Of a DNA stretch of 64,000 nucleotides, positions 55,839 to 63,781 are shown one piece after another. Within the stretch, counting starts at the first letter, position 1; every line of letters starts with the position of its first letter. The position numbers and the translations under genes were made by a program. The DNA comes from Thermohalobaculum sp965247385 (lineage in GTDB: Bacteria; Pseudomonadota; Alphaproteobacteria; Rhodobacterales; Rhodobacteraceae). The DNA lies in assembly GCA_965247385.1 (NCBI GenBank), contig CBDFHG010000002.1:1302001-1366000 (forward strand), in the 5' to 3' direction. Under the pieces are notes generated by a model. It was not told where the DNA came from, ran no database searches, and saw nothing but the letters and a program-made list of their open reading frames with translations.

Positions 55839-56190
55839 GCAGCAGTTCCTCCAGCTACTTGCGGCGCCGAAGACAGGGCGGCAGGATCGACGAGGTAAAA
55901 CGGATCTTGCCGCCATCGCCAGCCGCACCCCGGTCGCGCACCCGGGGCTGGCGAACCGCGACCGGCCCGATCCCGGTCTGGATCTCGCGTTCCGGAAGAT
56001 AGCCGTGACGCACCACGCGGCACCGGCCATCCTCGCCGCGCAGGGCGGCGTGCCCCGCGATGAAAGCCGAGACTTCAGCCTCAATGGCCTGGGCCAGCAG
56101 CTTGCGCGCACCATGGCGCAATATCGCCGTCAGGGGATCCCCCGAAATTGATCCCGGCTGACCCAGATCAACAACTCTGTCCTCTTTCAT
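55839..56190 (-). pseudogene. IS256-family transposase, N-terminal fragment
   Basis: From ATG 56190: LTAILRHGARKLLAQAIEAE, VSAFIAGHAALRGEDGR, RVVRHGYLPEREIQTGIG and IRFTSSILPP, the standard IS256/Transposase_mut start. Broken at the IS1380 target site. Confidence 0.88.
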
Positions 56191-56283
56191 GGCGGATCCT
56201 TTCCTTCGTGGATACTGGCGATTCGGCATCGCCAGGATACGCCGCCTTCAATTCACTGCGTCACCAACTTTCTGGTATAGTTC

Positions 56284-56403
56284 TAAGCGCCGTCGATCCA
56301 GACACAAAATGCTCGATCAAACGATCTTGTTTATAGGGACTGAGACGACTCCTGCGCATAGCTTCCATGATAACTCCAAAAATGAGTTATCTGGGTCAGC
56401 CCC
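56284..56403 (-). mobile_element. IS1595 (IS1016-like) left-end remnant, inverted relative to 57690
   Basis: The 120 bp are the reverse complement of 57690-57811 with few changes: the end GGGGCTGACCCAGATAACTC, then an ATG and about 25 codons (MEAMRRS, RLIEHFVSGSTA). It faces away from metA. Confidence 0.8.
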
Positions 56404-56478
56404 TCGATCTAAACTTGCCCCGCCGCCGCTTGCGCTTTATCTCAACCGTTCCAGAAACCCAGAAAGACGAGCCGGATC

Positions 56479-57384
56479 ATGCCGATCAAGATCCCCACAT
56501 CCCTGCCCGCCCATGACGTGCTGAAGCGCGAGGGCGTGATGGTGATGTCGGAGGAGGAGGCCACGCGCCAGGATATCCGGCCGTTGCAGATCGGCTTGCT
56601 GAACCTGATGCCGAACAAGGTGCACACCGAGACCCAGATCGCCCGGCTGGTGGGGGCGACGCCGTTGCAGATCGACCTGACGCTGATCCGGATGACCGAT
56701 CATCGCTCGAAGAACACATCCTTCAAGCATCTGGAGGCGTTCTACACCACCTTTGCCGAGGCCCGCACCCGCAAGTTCGACGGCTTCATCATCACCGGCG
56801 CGCCAATCGAATTGCTGGAGTTCGAGGACGTCACCTACTGGGACGAGCTGACCCAGGTGTTCGACTGGACCCAGACCAACTGTCAGCAGACCTTCGCAAT
56901 TTGCTGGGGCGCGCAGGCGATGCTGCATCACTTCCATGGGGTGCCGAAATATGCACTGGAGGCCAAGGCGTTCGGCTGCTTCCGGCACCAGAACTGCGCG
57001 CCGGGCTCGCCTTATCTGCGCGGCTTCTCGGATGATTTCACCATCCCCGTAAGCCGCTGGACCGAGATCCGCGAGGCCGACCTGCCCGAAGGCCAGGGGC
57101 TGGACGTGCTGATGAGCGCGCCCGAAACCGGCCCCTGCATGATCGCCGATCCGGGCCACCGGGCGCTGTATATGTTCAACCACATCGAATACGACACCAC
57201 CTCGCTGGACGAGGAATACCGGCGCGATGTGGCGGCGGGCACGCCGATAGGCAAGCCGGAGAACTATTACCACGACGACGACCCCGCCAGCACGCCGGAG
57301 AACCGCTGGCGCAGCCACGCGCATCTGCTGTTCGGCAACTGGATCAACGAGGTCTATCAGGGCACGCCGTATGATTGGGTGTAG
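56479..57384 (+). CDS. metA: Homoserine O-acyltransferase MetA (probably acetyl-CoA-specific)
   Basis: 301 residues, MetA/HTS family of the class I glutamine-amidotransferase fold; first committed step of methionine synthesis. The nucleophile is Cys142 in AICWGAQAM; RHQNCAPGSPY and a C-terminal MFNHIEYD with the His-Glu pair complete the site. Position 111 is Glu (TGAPIELLEF) where E. coli, a succinyl-CoA user, has Gly; Glu there has been linked to acetyl-CoA use. So the reaction is more likely O-acetylation, though the family name is succinyltransferase. Its stop codon lies in a palindromic repeat. Confidence 0.94.
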   Translation: MPIKIPTSLPAHDVLKREGVMVMSEEEATRQDIRPLQIGLLNLMPNKVHTETQIARLVGATPLQIDLTLIRMTDHRSKNTSFKHLEAFYTTFAEARTRKFDGFIITGAPIELLEFEDVTYWDELTQVFDWTQTNCQQTFAICWGAQAMLHHFHGVPKYALEAKAFGCFRHQNCAPGSPYLRGFSDDFTIPVSRWTEIREADLPEGQGLDVLMSAPETGPCMIADPGHRALYMFNHIEYDTTSLDEEYRRDVAAGTPIGKPENYYHDDDPASTPENRWRSHAHLLFGNWINEVYQGTPYDWV

Positions 57385-57442
57385 GGCGAGGTTCACCCCG
57401 CCATTGCCCGACCCGGGATTGGCGGGATTAATCCCGCCCTAC
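57381..57442. repeat. Palindromic repeat overlapping the metA stop (GTAGGG...CCCTAC)
   Basis: GTAGGGCGAGGTTCACCCCGCC and the inverted GGCGGGATTAATCCCGCCCTAC pair around a 17-base centre. The TAG of the left arm is the metA stop codon. May terminate or stabilise the metA message. Confidence 0.7.
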
Positions 57443-57512
57443 GGCCTGGCGGGGAGGAGTGCGCAGATTTGCGCAGGGAGTTAAAGCATTGATATTATTT
57501 GAACTCCAGAAG

Positions 57513-57597
57513 GTAGCGTGCGTGCTTGCACGCACCGTCACCGGCGAGGGACACCGGCAGAGGATGCGAGATTGGTGCGTGCGAGCACGCGCCCTAC
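57513..57597. repeat. Palindromic repeat, same family as 22275-22336
   Basis: GTAGCGTGCGTGCTTGCACG and the inverted GTGCGTGCGAGCACGCGCCC, ending CCCTAC. It lies between metA and a duplicated metA 3' end. Confidence 0.7.
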
Positions 57598-57655
57598 GCT
57601 TGCTGTTCGGGAATTGGATCAACGAAGTGTATCAGGCGACGCCGTATGATCTGGG
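57598..57655 (+). pseudogene. Duplicated 3' end of metA
   Basis: Reads LLFGNWINEVYQATPYDLGE, against LLFGNWINEVYQGTPYDWV at the end of metA, with several silent differences. Only about 20 codons remain, apparently the tail of a second, diverged metA-like gene. Confidence 0.75.
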
Positions 57656-57689
57656 GGAGATTGGGGGTGAATGTGAGATAATTCATTTG

Positions 57690-57970
57690 GGGGCTGACCC
57701 AGATAATTCATTTTTGGAGTTATCATGGAAGCTATGCGCAGGAGTCGTCTCGGTCCCTGTAAACAAGATCGTTTGATCGCGCATTTTGTGTCTGGATCGA
57801 CGGCGCTTACAGCGGCCGGTCTGTGTGGCGTGAACCGCAAGACAGCCGGTTACTTTTTCCACCGTCTGCGTGAGATGATTGCCTTGGAACCGGAGGCTGA
57901 GAGCGAAGCGATGTTCGGGGGTGAAACTGAAGTGGACGAGAGTTACTTCGGCGGCAAGCGCAAGGGTAAG
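57690..57970 (+). pseudogene. IS1595 (IS1016-like) left end and N-terminal transposase fragment
   Basis: Begins GGGGCTGACCCAGATAATTC; ATG at 57725 then RRSRLGPCKQDRLIAHFVSG, VNRKTAGYFFHRLREMI and ETEVDESYFGGKRKGK, the N-terminal half of an IS1016-type transposase with the first catalytic Asp. Catalytic C-terminus absent. Confidence 0.82.
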
Positions 57971-58166
57971 ATTTTTCGTCATGACATGCGGCGTGCTCGG
58001 AGATTGCCCGGCAAAGGAAGACCTGCCCAAAGCTGACTTAGACCTGTGTGCGAAGCTCCTTTCTGATCGCTGTGATCGGATTTTCAGCCGCCCGGAACTG
58101 CTGGCTATCTGCCATGGAAGCCTTGCCGTATGGATGGCTGAGATCGAACGGCAATTGCCGAACTGA
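57971..58166 (+). pseudogene. 3' remnant of an unidentified gene
   Basis: A frame fused to the IS fragment reads DLPKADLDLCAKLLSDRCD, RIFSRPELLAICHGSLAVW and MAEIERQLPN, then a stop at 58164-58166. The composition looks natural, but I do not recognise the family. Confidence 0.3.
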
Positions 58167-58185
58167 GTCTATGCAGGGTCGCGGA

Positions 58186-58314
58186 TCAACGAGCAACTTG
58201 GATTAGGACCAAAACGACACCAACTACCAGAGCCAGTATTAGCAGCTTGCCGCCTAATGGAGTTCGGCCAGTCGTCCTGCGTTGAAGCTCGCGCCGCTGA
58301 TGCTCCTGCTCCAC
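58186..58314 (-). CDS. Possible small single-helix membrane protein
   Basis: 42 residues from GTG 58314: EQEHQRRELQRRTTGRTPLG followed by one membrane helix (LLILALVVGVVLVLIQVA). Basic N-terminus and hydrophobic tail suggest an inner-membrane peptide. There is no clear ribosome site, so it could be the end of a degraded longer gene; an in-frame stop lies a few codons upstream. Confidence 0.3.
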   Translation of the reverse strand: MEQEHQRRELQRRTTGRTPLGGKLLILALVVGVVLVLIQVAR

Positions 58315-58489
58315 CGGATCAGTGAGTTTATCCCATTAGCTCTTCATCTGTGCATCCTTCCCTCGGTTCTTGTCATTCTGCCGCGACCGCCTCAACCTTA
58401 ACATTTCTTACCAAAATATTCCGAACTGTTGCCGCCGCCCAAGCGCCGCTGCGAGCGGTTTTGACACCACGTTCATTGAGTCGGCCCCC

Positions 58490-59935
58490 CTACCGCGACA
58501 CGTGCAACTCCGGCACCCTGCCCGCCCACGGCATCGCCGCCTCCAGCGCCGTACCTAGCTGCAGCAGCACATGCTCCTGCGCGTGGGGCGCGCCGAGTTG
58601 GATGCCGATGGGGAGGCCGGTGGAGTGCATCGCCAGCGGCAGCGACAGGGCCGGGGTGCCGAGGATGTTGTGGGGGACGGTGAACTGGGCCGGGACGGCG
58701 AGGATTTCCTCGACGTAGTTGTCCATGGTCACGTCCGTGCGGCCGAGGTTGTAGAGGCCGTGCGACTCGGCGACCCTGGCGATGGTCGGGCTTAGCCAGA
58801 TGTCGTGCTGGTCGTAGATCGGAGCCAGGCGCCGGCGGGCGTGGTTCAGTTCGGCCATCGCGGCCAGGAAATCAGCCGGCGTCAGGCTGCGGGAATGCTC
58901 GTAGATCGCGTGGGTGACCGGCTCCAGCGTGTCGGGGCCGATGGCGTGGCCGGAGCGTTTTGAAAAGCCCGCCAGCCGTTGTGCGAAGCCAAAGAACCAG
59001 ATGTTGTCGAATTTGCGCACCGAGGCGAGGCCGTCGAAGTCCGGGTCGGCTTGCGTGACCTCGTGGCCCATGTCGGCCATCAGTTTGGCCACGGTCTCGA
59101 CCGCGGCGGCGACCTCCGGATCGACCGGCACGCCCATCAGCGGTTTCACCGACCAGCCGATGCGCAGCCGCCCGGCAGGTTTTCCGGCCAGCGCTGCATA
59201 GGGCTCGGCGGGTTTCGGGATCAGGAACGGGTCGCCGGTCTGCGGTATCGCCAGACAGTCGAGCATGGCGGCGGTGTCGCGGATCGATTTGGTCTGCACG
59301 AAGGTGGTCGACAGGCCGAAGCCATTCTCGTCGAGCATCGGGCCGAAACTGACCCGCCCGCGCGAGGGCTTCAGGCCGACGCCGCCGCACCAGCTTGCCG
59401 GGATGCGGATCGATCCGCCGATGTCGGTGCCGTGGGCGATCGGCACCATGCCCGCGACCACTGCCGCGGCAGCGCCGCCCGACGAGCCACCGGCGGAGAA
59501 GCCGTGGCGCCACGGGGTCGAGGTGTTGCCCTGAAGCGCGTTTTCCGCCGTCCCGGCCATGGAATATTCCGGCGTGTTCGAGCGGCCGAGGATGTTGAGG
59601 CCGGAGGCGCGTAGAAGCTCCGCCAGATGGGCGGTCTGGTCGACCTTCATACCCGCGCAGAGGCGGCTGCCGAACTCGATGGTGCGGCCCTCCTCGTGGC
59701 CGAAGACATCCTTGATCAGGAACGGCACGCCGCGAAACGGGCCATCGCCAAGCGCAGCCTCGTCGAGCCCCTTGATCCGGTTGGGATAGGTCTCGACCAC
59801 CGCCATCACCGCCGGATTGGCGGCCTCGACGGCGCGCATCGCGGTGGCGGCAACCTCGCGCGGCGAGACCTCGCCCCGGGCGATCAGTTCGGCAAGGCCC
59901 AGGGCATCAAGGCTGGCGTATTCGGATAGCTGCAT
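58490..59935 (-). CDS. Amidase (amidase-signature family)
   Basis: 481 residues from ATG 59935 with AAGGA eight bases upstream; longer upstream frames run through an intergenic repeat and were rejected. The Ser-cisSer-Lys triad is visible: Lys in FLIKDVFGHEEGR near residue 72, and GFSAGGSSGGAAAAVVAGMV near 147-166 with both serines. GTDIGGSIRIPASWCGGVGLKP is the signature core. Hydrolyses an amide; the natural substrate cannot be told. No GatB/GatC partner nearby, so it is not the tRNA amidotransferase subunit. Confidence 0.92.
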   Translation of the reverse strand: MQLSEYASLDALGLAELIARGEVSPREVAATAMRAVEAANPAVMAVVETYPNRIKGLDEAALGDGPFRGVPFLIKDVFGHEEGRTIEFGSRLCAGMKVDQTAHLAELLRASGLNILGRSNTPEYSMAGTAENALQGNTSTPWRHGFSAGGSSGGAAAAVVAGMVPIAHGTDIGGSIRIPASWCGGVGLKPSRGRVSFGPMLDENGFGLSTTFVQTKSIRDTAAMLDCLAIPQTGDPFLIPKPAEPYAALAGKPAGRLRIGWSVKPLMGVPVDPEVAAAVETVAKLMADMGHEVTQADPDFDGLASVRKFDNIWFFGFAQRLAGFSKRSGHAIGPDTLEPVTHAIYEHSRSLTPADFLAAMAELNHARRRLAPIYDQHDIWLSPTIARVAESHGLYNLGRTDVTMDNYVEEILAVPAQFTVPHNILGTPALSLPLAMHSTGLPIGIQLGAPHAQEHVLLQLGTALEAAMPWAGRVPELHVSR

Positions 59936-60060
59936 TGTTGGGTTCCTTCGTGGCATGGCGTTGGCTGGGTTGAGCCTAGGGCCAATCAGGCGCGCATACA
60001 AACCAGAACCGGCGCCGGGTGCTGGTGATCGGAAAATATCGGGGAATACACTTCCCCGAC

Positions 60061-60130
60061 GCCCCGGCCTTGAGCCGGTGCCTCGAAGATTAGCGCGTAG
60101 CGGATCGAGGTCCCGGGTCGAGCCCGGGAC
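60061..60130. repeat. Double-hairpin intergenic repeat, same family as 24740-24808
   Basis: GCCCCGGCCTTGAGCCGGTG and GGTCCCGGGTCGAGCCCGGG, spaced by ~25 bases. Located upstream of the amidase gene. Confidence 0.65.
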
Positions 60131-60272
60131 ATGGTGTGGCGGGAGGCGCTGACAGCTTTGATCTCGACCATTGTTCGGGTTAGTCTCACGCAAGCGTGAT
60201 CCGCTTCGACGGGTAGGCGGCAGGGTCTGGTGCAATGAATGGGGATTATGTAGGAGAGTGCCGAAATGGGGG

Positions 60273-60302
60273 TTGACATTAGCCGGCATTCTCATGTATT
60301 AT
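60273..60302 (+). promoter_or_regulatory. Strong promoter of the IS1595 transposase
   Basis: TTGACA (60273-60278), an 18-base spacer, TATTAT (60297-60302). The transposase ATG at 60328 is 26 bases further on, with AGGAGG eight bases before it. Confidence 0.65.
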
Positions 60303-60327
60303 GTTTGTATTCCAGGAGGATATGGAT

Positions 60328-61311
60328 ATGGTGAAGCACAAATCGGCGGGCAAGAGCGACCGCCAGGGCATCAGCCTCGTAGAACTGTTCAAGCGTTGGC
60401 CGACCGATGAGGCGGCCGAGGCGTGGTTCATCGCCCGCCGCTGGCCCGAGGGTATCCACTGCCCGCACTGCGGCTCTCTGAATGTGCAGACTGGCGCCAG
60501 GCACAAGACCATGCCCTACCGTTGCCGGGAGAAGGAGTGCGCGAAGCGGTTTTCCGCGAAGACGGGCACGGTGATGGAAGGCTCGAAGCTGGGCTTCCAG
60601 GTCTGGATGATCGCCACCTACTTGCTCTCGACGAGCCTGAAAGGGGTCTCCAGCATGAAGCTCCATCGGGATTTGAACATCAACCAGCGCAGCGCATGGT
60701 TCCTCGCGCACCGGCTTCGGGTTGCCTTGACCGAACGGCAGGGCGCGTTCGCGGGGCCGCTCGAAGCCGACGAAACCTACATGGGCGGGCGCCGGGCCAA
60801 CATGCCCAAGGCGAAGCGGAAAGAGCTGACGGGCCGGGGCGCTGTAGGGAAGACGGCAGTTGCGGGTGTGAAGGATCGCGCGACAAATCGCGTCGCGGCG
60901 CAAGGTGTTCCTTCCACTGACGCCCGGACTCTGCAAGGCTTCGTCCGTGACCATGCCGGGGAGGACGCCGTGATCTACACGGATGAGCATGGTGGCTATG
61001 CCGGACTCGGCGCGGAGTTCGAGCACGAAGCCGTCAATCACTCGGTTGGCGAGTATGTGCGCGGCATGGCCCATACGCAGGGCATCGAGTCCTTCCGGGC
61101 GGTGCTCAAGCGGGCGCACAAGGGAACATTCCACAAGTTCTCGCCGAAGCATCTTGACCTGTATGTGCAAGAGTTCGCGGGCCGCCACAATGCCCGCGAC
61201 CGGGACACCATCGACATCATGGCGACCTTCGCCGCTGGCGCGGTTGGCAAGCGCCCGCGCTACCGTGAACTGATTGCAAACAACGGCCTGCCGTCTGGGG
61301 CGCGGTCGTGA
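60328..61311 (+). CDS. IS1595-family transposase (ISNwi1/ISXO2-like), intact
   Basis: 327 residues from ATG 60328, chosen because AGGAGG is at the right distance and the earlier ATG (60301) overlaps the -10 box. An N-terminal zinc ribbon (HCPHCGS ... CREKEC) is followed by the DDE-type core: LEADETYMGGRR, VIYTDEHGGYAG, and TQGIESFRAVLKRAHKG with the Asn/Glu-type third residue. The gene is intact and is followed with a 4-bp overlap by a methyltransferase-like frame. Confidence 0.9.
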   Translation: MVKHKSAGKSDRQGISLVELFKRWPTDEAAEAWFIARRWPEGIHCPHCGSLNVQTGARHKTMPYRCREKECAKRFSAKTGTVMEGSKLGFQVWMIATYLLSTSLKGVSSMKLHRDLNINQRSAWFLAHRLRVALTERQGAFAGPLEADETYMGGRRANMPKAKRKELTGRGAVGKTAVAGVKDRATNRVAAQGVPSTDARTLQGFVRDHAGEDAVIYTDEHGGYAGLGAEFEHEAVNHSVGEYVRGMAHTQGIESFRAVLKRAHKGTFHKFSPKHLDLYVQEFAGRHNARDRDTIDIMATFAAGAVGKRPRYRELIANNGLPSGARS

Positions 61312-61649
61312 CCCGCGTCGTCATCGAATGCGCCGATAATCTGGCCTTCATGGGAGGACTGGACGATGGCGCGTTCAAGCTGATCGTCACTTCGCCACCC
61401 TGCAATCTCGGCAAGGCATCCCTGGCCGCCAAACCGGAGCAGCGCGTTGTTGAAATCGTGCATCCGTCCTACCAGCCGAGCAAGGTGGCGCTGGAAGAGG
61501 ACATGCGAGTAGACGCCCGTTTCGAGGAAGCCGTGGACGCGCTCGCGCAGCCCGTCAGCACCCGCCACATCGCCCGTCCGAAGCCGGGCCACCAAGCGGC
61601 CTCCGGCACTTTCCTACATAATCCCCCAATGAATGACCTGAAGGCATGA
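61308..61649 (+). pseudogene. Truncated DNA-methyltransferase-like passenger overlapping the transposase
   Basis: GTG at 61308 overlaps the transposase stop (GTGA). The first ~35 residues read ADNLAFMGGLDDGAFKLIVT then SPPCNLGKAS, which is the start of an N4/N6-type DNA methyltransferase (DNL, then TSPPYN-like with Cys for Tyr). After that the sequence switches to YQPSKVALEEDMRVDARFEE, the end of another small protein family. So the methyltransferase lost its centre. Some IS1595-family elements carry passenger genes, which fits this arrangement. Confidence 0.6.
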
Positions 61650-62285
61650 TTGGATCGATTGGGGCTGGGCCAGCATGTGCAGGTTCTGGCCGAGAACGAT
61701 GTCGATCTGGATGTGCTGCCACATCTCTCCGACGACGACCTGAAGGAATTGGGGCTGTCGCAGGGTAATCGGCGCAAGCTGTTGGCGGCGCTGTCCACCG
61801 CCCCGACCGAAGCTGAGCCTCCGGAAAAAGCTTCGGCACCCGAAGCGGATGCCGAGCGGCGGCAGCTCACGGTGATGTTTTGCGGTCTGGTCGGCTCGAC
61901 CGAACTGTCGCAGAAACTCGACCCCGAGGTGCCGCGCAGTTATCACGAAACGGTGGCCGGCATCATCACCGGCCATCGGGGCCATGTGGCCAGGAGGACC
62001 AGGCGGCGCAGGCCATCCATGCGGCATTGGCCGCGACTGCGGCGGTTGGCGGGATCGAGGTCGCAGGCGAGCCCCTGGCGGCGCGGGCCGGGATCGCGAC
62101 CGGGCAGGTGGTGATCGGCGACATGGGAGCTGCGAGCCGCGATGTCGTTGGCCCGGCTGTTGCATTCACGCAACCAGCGGGCCGATGCGGTTGCATGCCT
62201 GGAACCGGTGTTCAACCAGTTTACCGAGAGCCTGGATTCCAAGGACCTGCGCCAAGCGAGAAACTTGTTGTCCGAGTTGGCATAA
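61629..62285 (+). pseudogene. SAM-domain / class III adenylate cyclase-type protein, heavily deleted
   Basis: Starts MNDLKA then TGA where Trp is expected, followed by LDRLGLGQHVQVLAENDVDL and LPHLSDDDLKELGLSQGNRR, a SAM domain. Then RRQLTVMFCGLVGSTELSQK, the start of a class III cyclase domain, breaks off. A second frame resumes with GIATGQVVIGDMGAASRDVVG, the middle of the cyclase. A third (ACLEPVFNQFTESLDSKDLR, LLSELA) is the far C-terminus of the TPR-like region such proteins carry. Two internal deletions and one nonsense codon. Confidence 0.82.
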
Positions 62286-62472
62286 AAGGGCGGACTAGTT
62301 TCGTAAAAATCGCCAAACGGGTGTTTTCAGTATACCATTTGCAACCAATACAGGTGAATTCTGTGAGCTTGAGGCAACGTAACGTCATACGAATGGCGCC
62401 GAAGGGACTCGTCCCCGGTGACAAGCGGCATTATCCTGCTATCGTGAAGGACGAGACTGGCGAAAGACCAAG

Positions 62473-63282
62473 ATGATCCACCACGAAACCTCGCTAAAGG
62501 CACAGTTCTATCTGACAACGCCACAGCCTTGCGCCTATCTGACCGGGCGCGAGGAGCGGAAGGTGTTTACCACATTGCAGGGTGCCACCGCCGTCGACGT
62601 GAACAATACGTTGTCGCTGAAGGGGTTTCGCCGCAGCCAGTCGGTGATCTACCGACCGGCTTGCGTCGACTGCTCGGCCTGCATGTCGATCCGCATCCCG
62701 GTGGAACAGTTCCGGACCTCGCGTTCCCAGCGGCGAATCCTGCGGCGCAACGCGGATTTAGTGCGCCGCCCCTGTGAAGCCTGTGCAACCGAGACCCAGT
62801 TCGATCTGTTCCGCCGCTACCTGGAAGACCGCCATTCCAGCGGCGGCATGGCCGATATGGATGCCTTCGACTTCGCCAGCATGGTCGACGAGACACCGAT
62901 CAACAGCACGATCGTCGAATATGCGCTGGAGGACCGCGAGACCGGCACCCAACGCCTGATCGGCGCCTGCCTGAGTGACATTCTGGGCGAAGGGCTGTCG
63001 ATGGTTTACTCGTTCTTCGACCCGGACGAGGCGGAGCGCAGCCTGGGCACCCACATGATCCTCGACCACATCCAGTTGGCGGGCGAGATGGGTCTGCCTC
63101 ATGTCTATCTGGGCTACTGGGTGCCGGGCAGTCCGAAGATGGATTACAAGATCGGCTACCGCCCGTTCGAGCTGTGCGACGGCGCCAATTGGCACCGTTT
63201 CACCAGCCGCAAGGAGTATCAGACCTGGCGCAGCCGTCACAAGCGGCCAATCGCGATCCGCTGGCCTGTTAGAGCACGATGA
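62473..63282 (+). CDS. bpt: Aspartate/glutamate leucyltransferase (Bpt)
   Basis: 269 residues; transfers Leu from Leu-tRNA to N-terminal Asp/Glu of proteins, creating N-degrons for ClpS/ClpAP. Related to arginyltransferase (Ate1). The conserved N-terminal Cys group is RPACVDCSACMSIRIPVEQF; LGYWVPGSPKMDYKIGYRP is the signature near the C-terminus. An intact frame in a region otherwise full of pseudogenes. Whether Leu or Arg is transferred is taken from the bacterial family, not from the residues seen. Confidence 0.92.
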   Translation: MIHHETSLKAQFYLTTPQPCAYLTGREERKVFTTLQGATAVDVNNTLSLKGFRRSQSVIYRPACVDCSACMSIRIPVEQFRTSRSQRRILRRNADLVRRPCEACATETQFDLFRRYLEDRHSSGGMADMDAFDFASMVDETPINSTIVEYALEDRETGTQRLIGACLSDILGEGLSMVYSFFDPDEAERSLGTHMILDHIQLAGEMGLPHVYLGYWVPGSPKMDYKIGYRPFELCDGANWHRFTSRKEYQTWRSRHKRPIAIRWPVRAR

Positions 63283-63298
63283 GGTCAAGGTCGGCGTC

Positions 63299-63640
63299 TC
63301 AGTTATGGAAGGCGGCCAGGATCACGGCATCGACGACCAGGCGCGTCGCCGAGCGGATCAGCAGGATTTCCCCATCGACTGCGCCGTAAACGTATCCATA
63401 GGGCCGCGGCGACAGGTCGTAGTCGCGCCAATTCGACAGAGGGCGGAAGTAGACATCGCTGGGAAGCGCGCGCCCTTTGGTCCACTTCTTGCTCTGGCCC
63501 GGCGGGACACAGCCCTTGTTCGCCAGCCCCGGCGGGCAGAATTTTTGCCCCGCGGCAGCAGGCAGCGGCGTGGTCGCAACAGACAACGCGGTGACGGAGG
63601 CAAGCAGCGCAGCACCGATGATCCGGATGGGTTTCATCAT
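63299..63640 (-). CDS. RcnB-like small exported protein
   Basis: 113 residues from ATG 63640 (GGGAGC upstream). N-terminal signal peptide (IRIIGAALLASVTALSVAT, cleavage near PAAAG), then a Gly/Pro/Lys segment with Cys pair (FCPPGLANKGCVPPGQ) and LPSDVYFRPLSNWRDYDL, RPYGYVYGAVDGEILLI, the RcnB pattern of short periplasmic proteins. RcnB of E. coli helps nickel/cobalt homeostasis; the role here is not tested by anything in the sequence. Confidence 0.78.
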   Translation of the reverse strand: MMKPIRIIGAALLASVTALSVATTPLPAAAGQKFCPPGLANKGCVPPGQSKKWTKGRALPSDVYFRPLSNWRDYDLSPRPYGYVYGAVDGEILLIRSATRLVVDAVILAAFHN

Positions 63641-63781
63641 TTTGCTCCCGGTTCTTGTCACATCAGGGAATTCCGAAAGAGTTTATCATTTTGAATGCAC
63701 CAGAGTCCCAAATCCAATTTATCACCTCAAATTCATGTGTCGAATCCGCCCGGCATTGTTCCGGCGTTCTTGTTTAATGAA

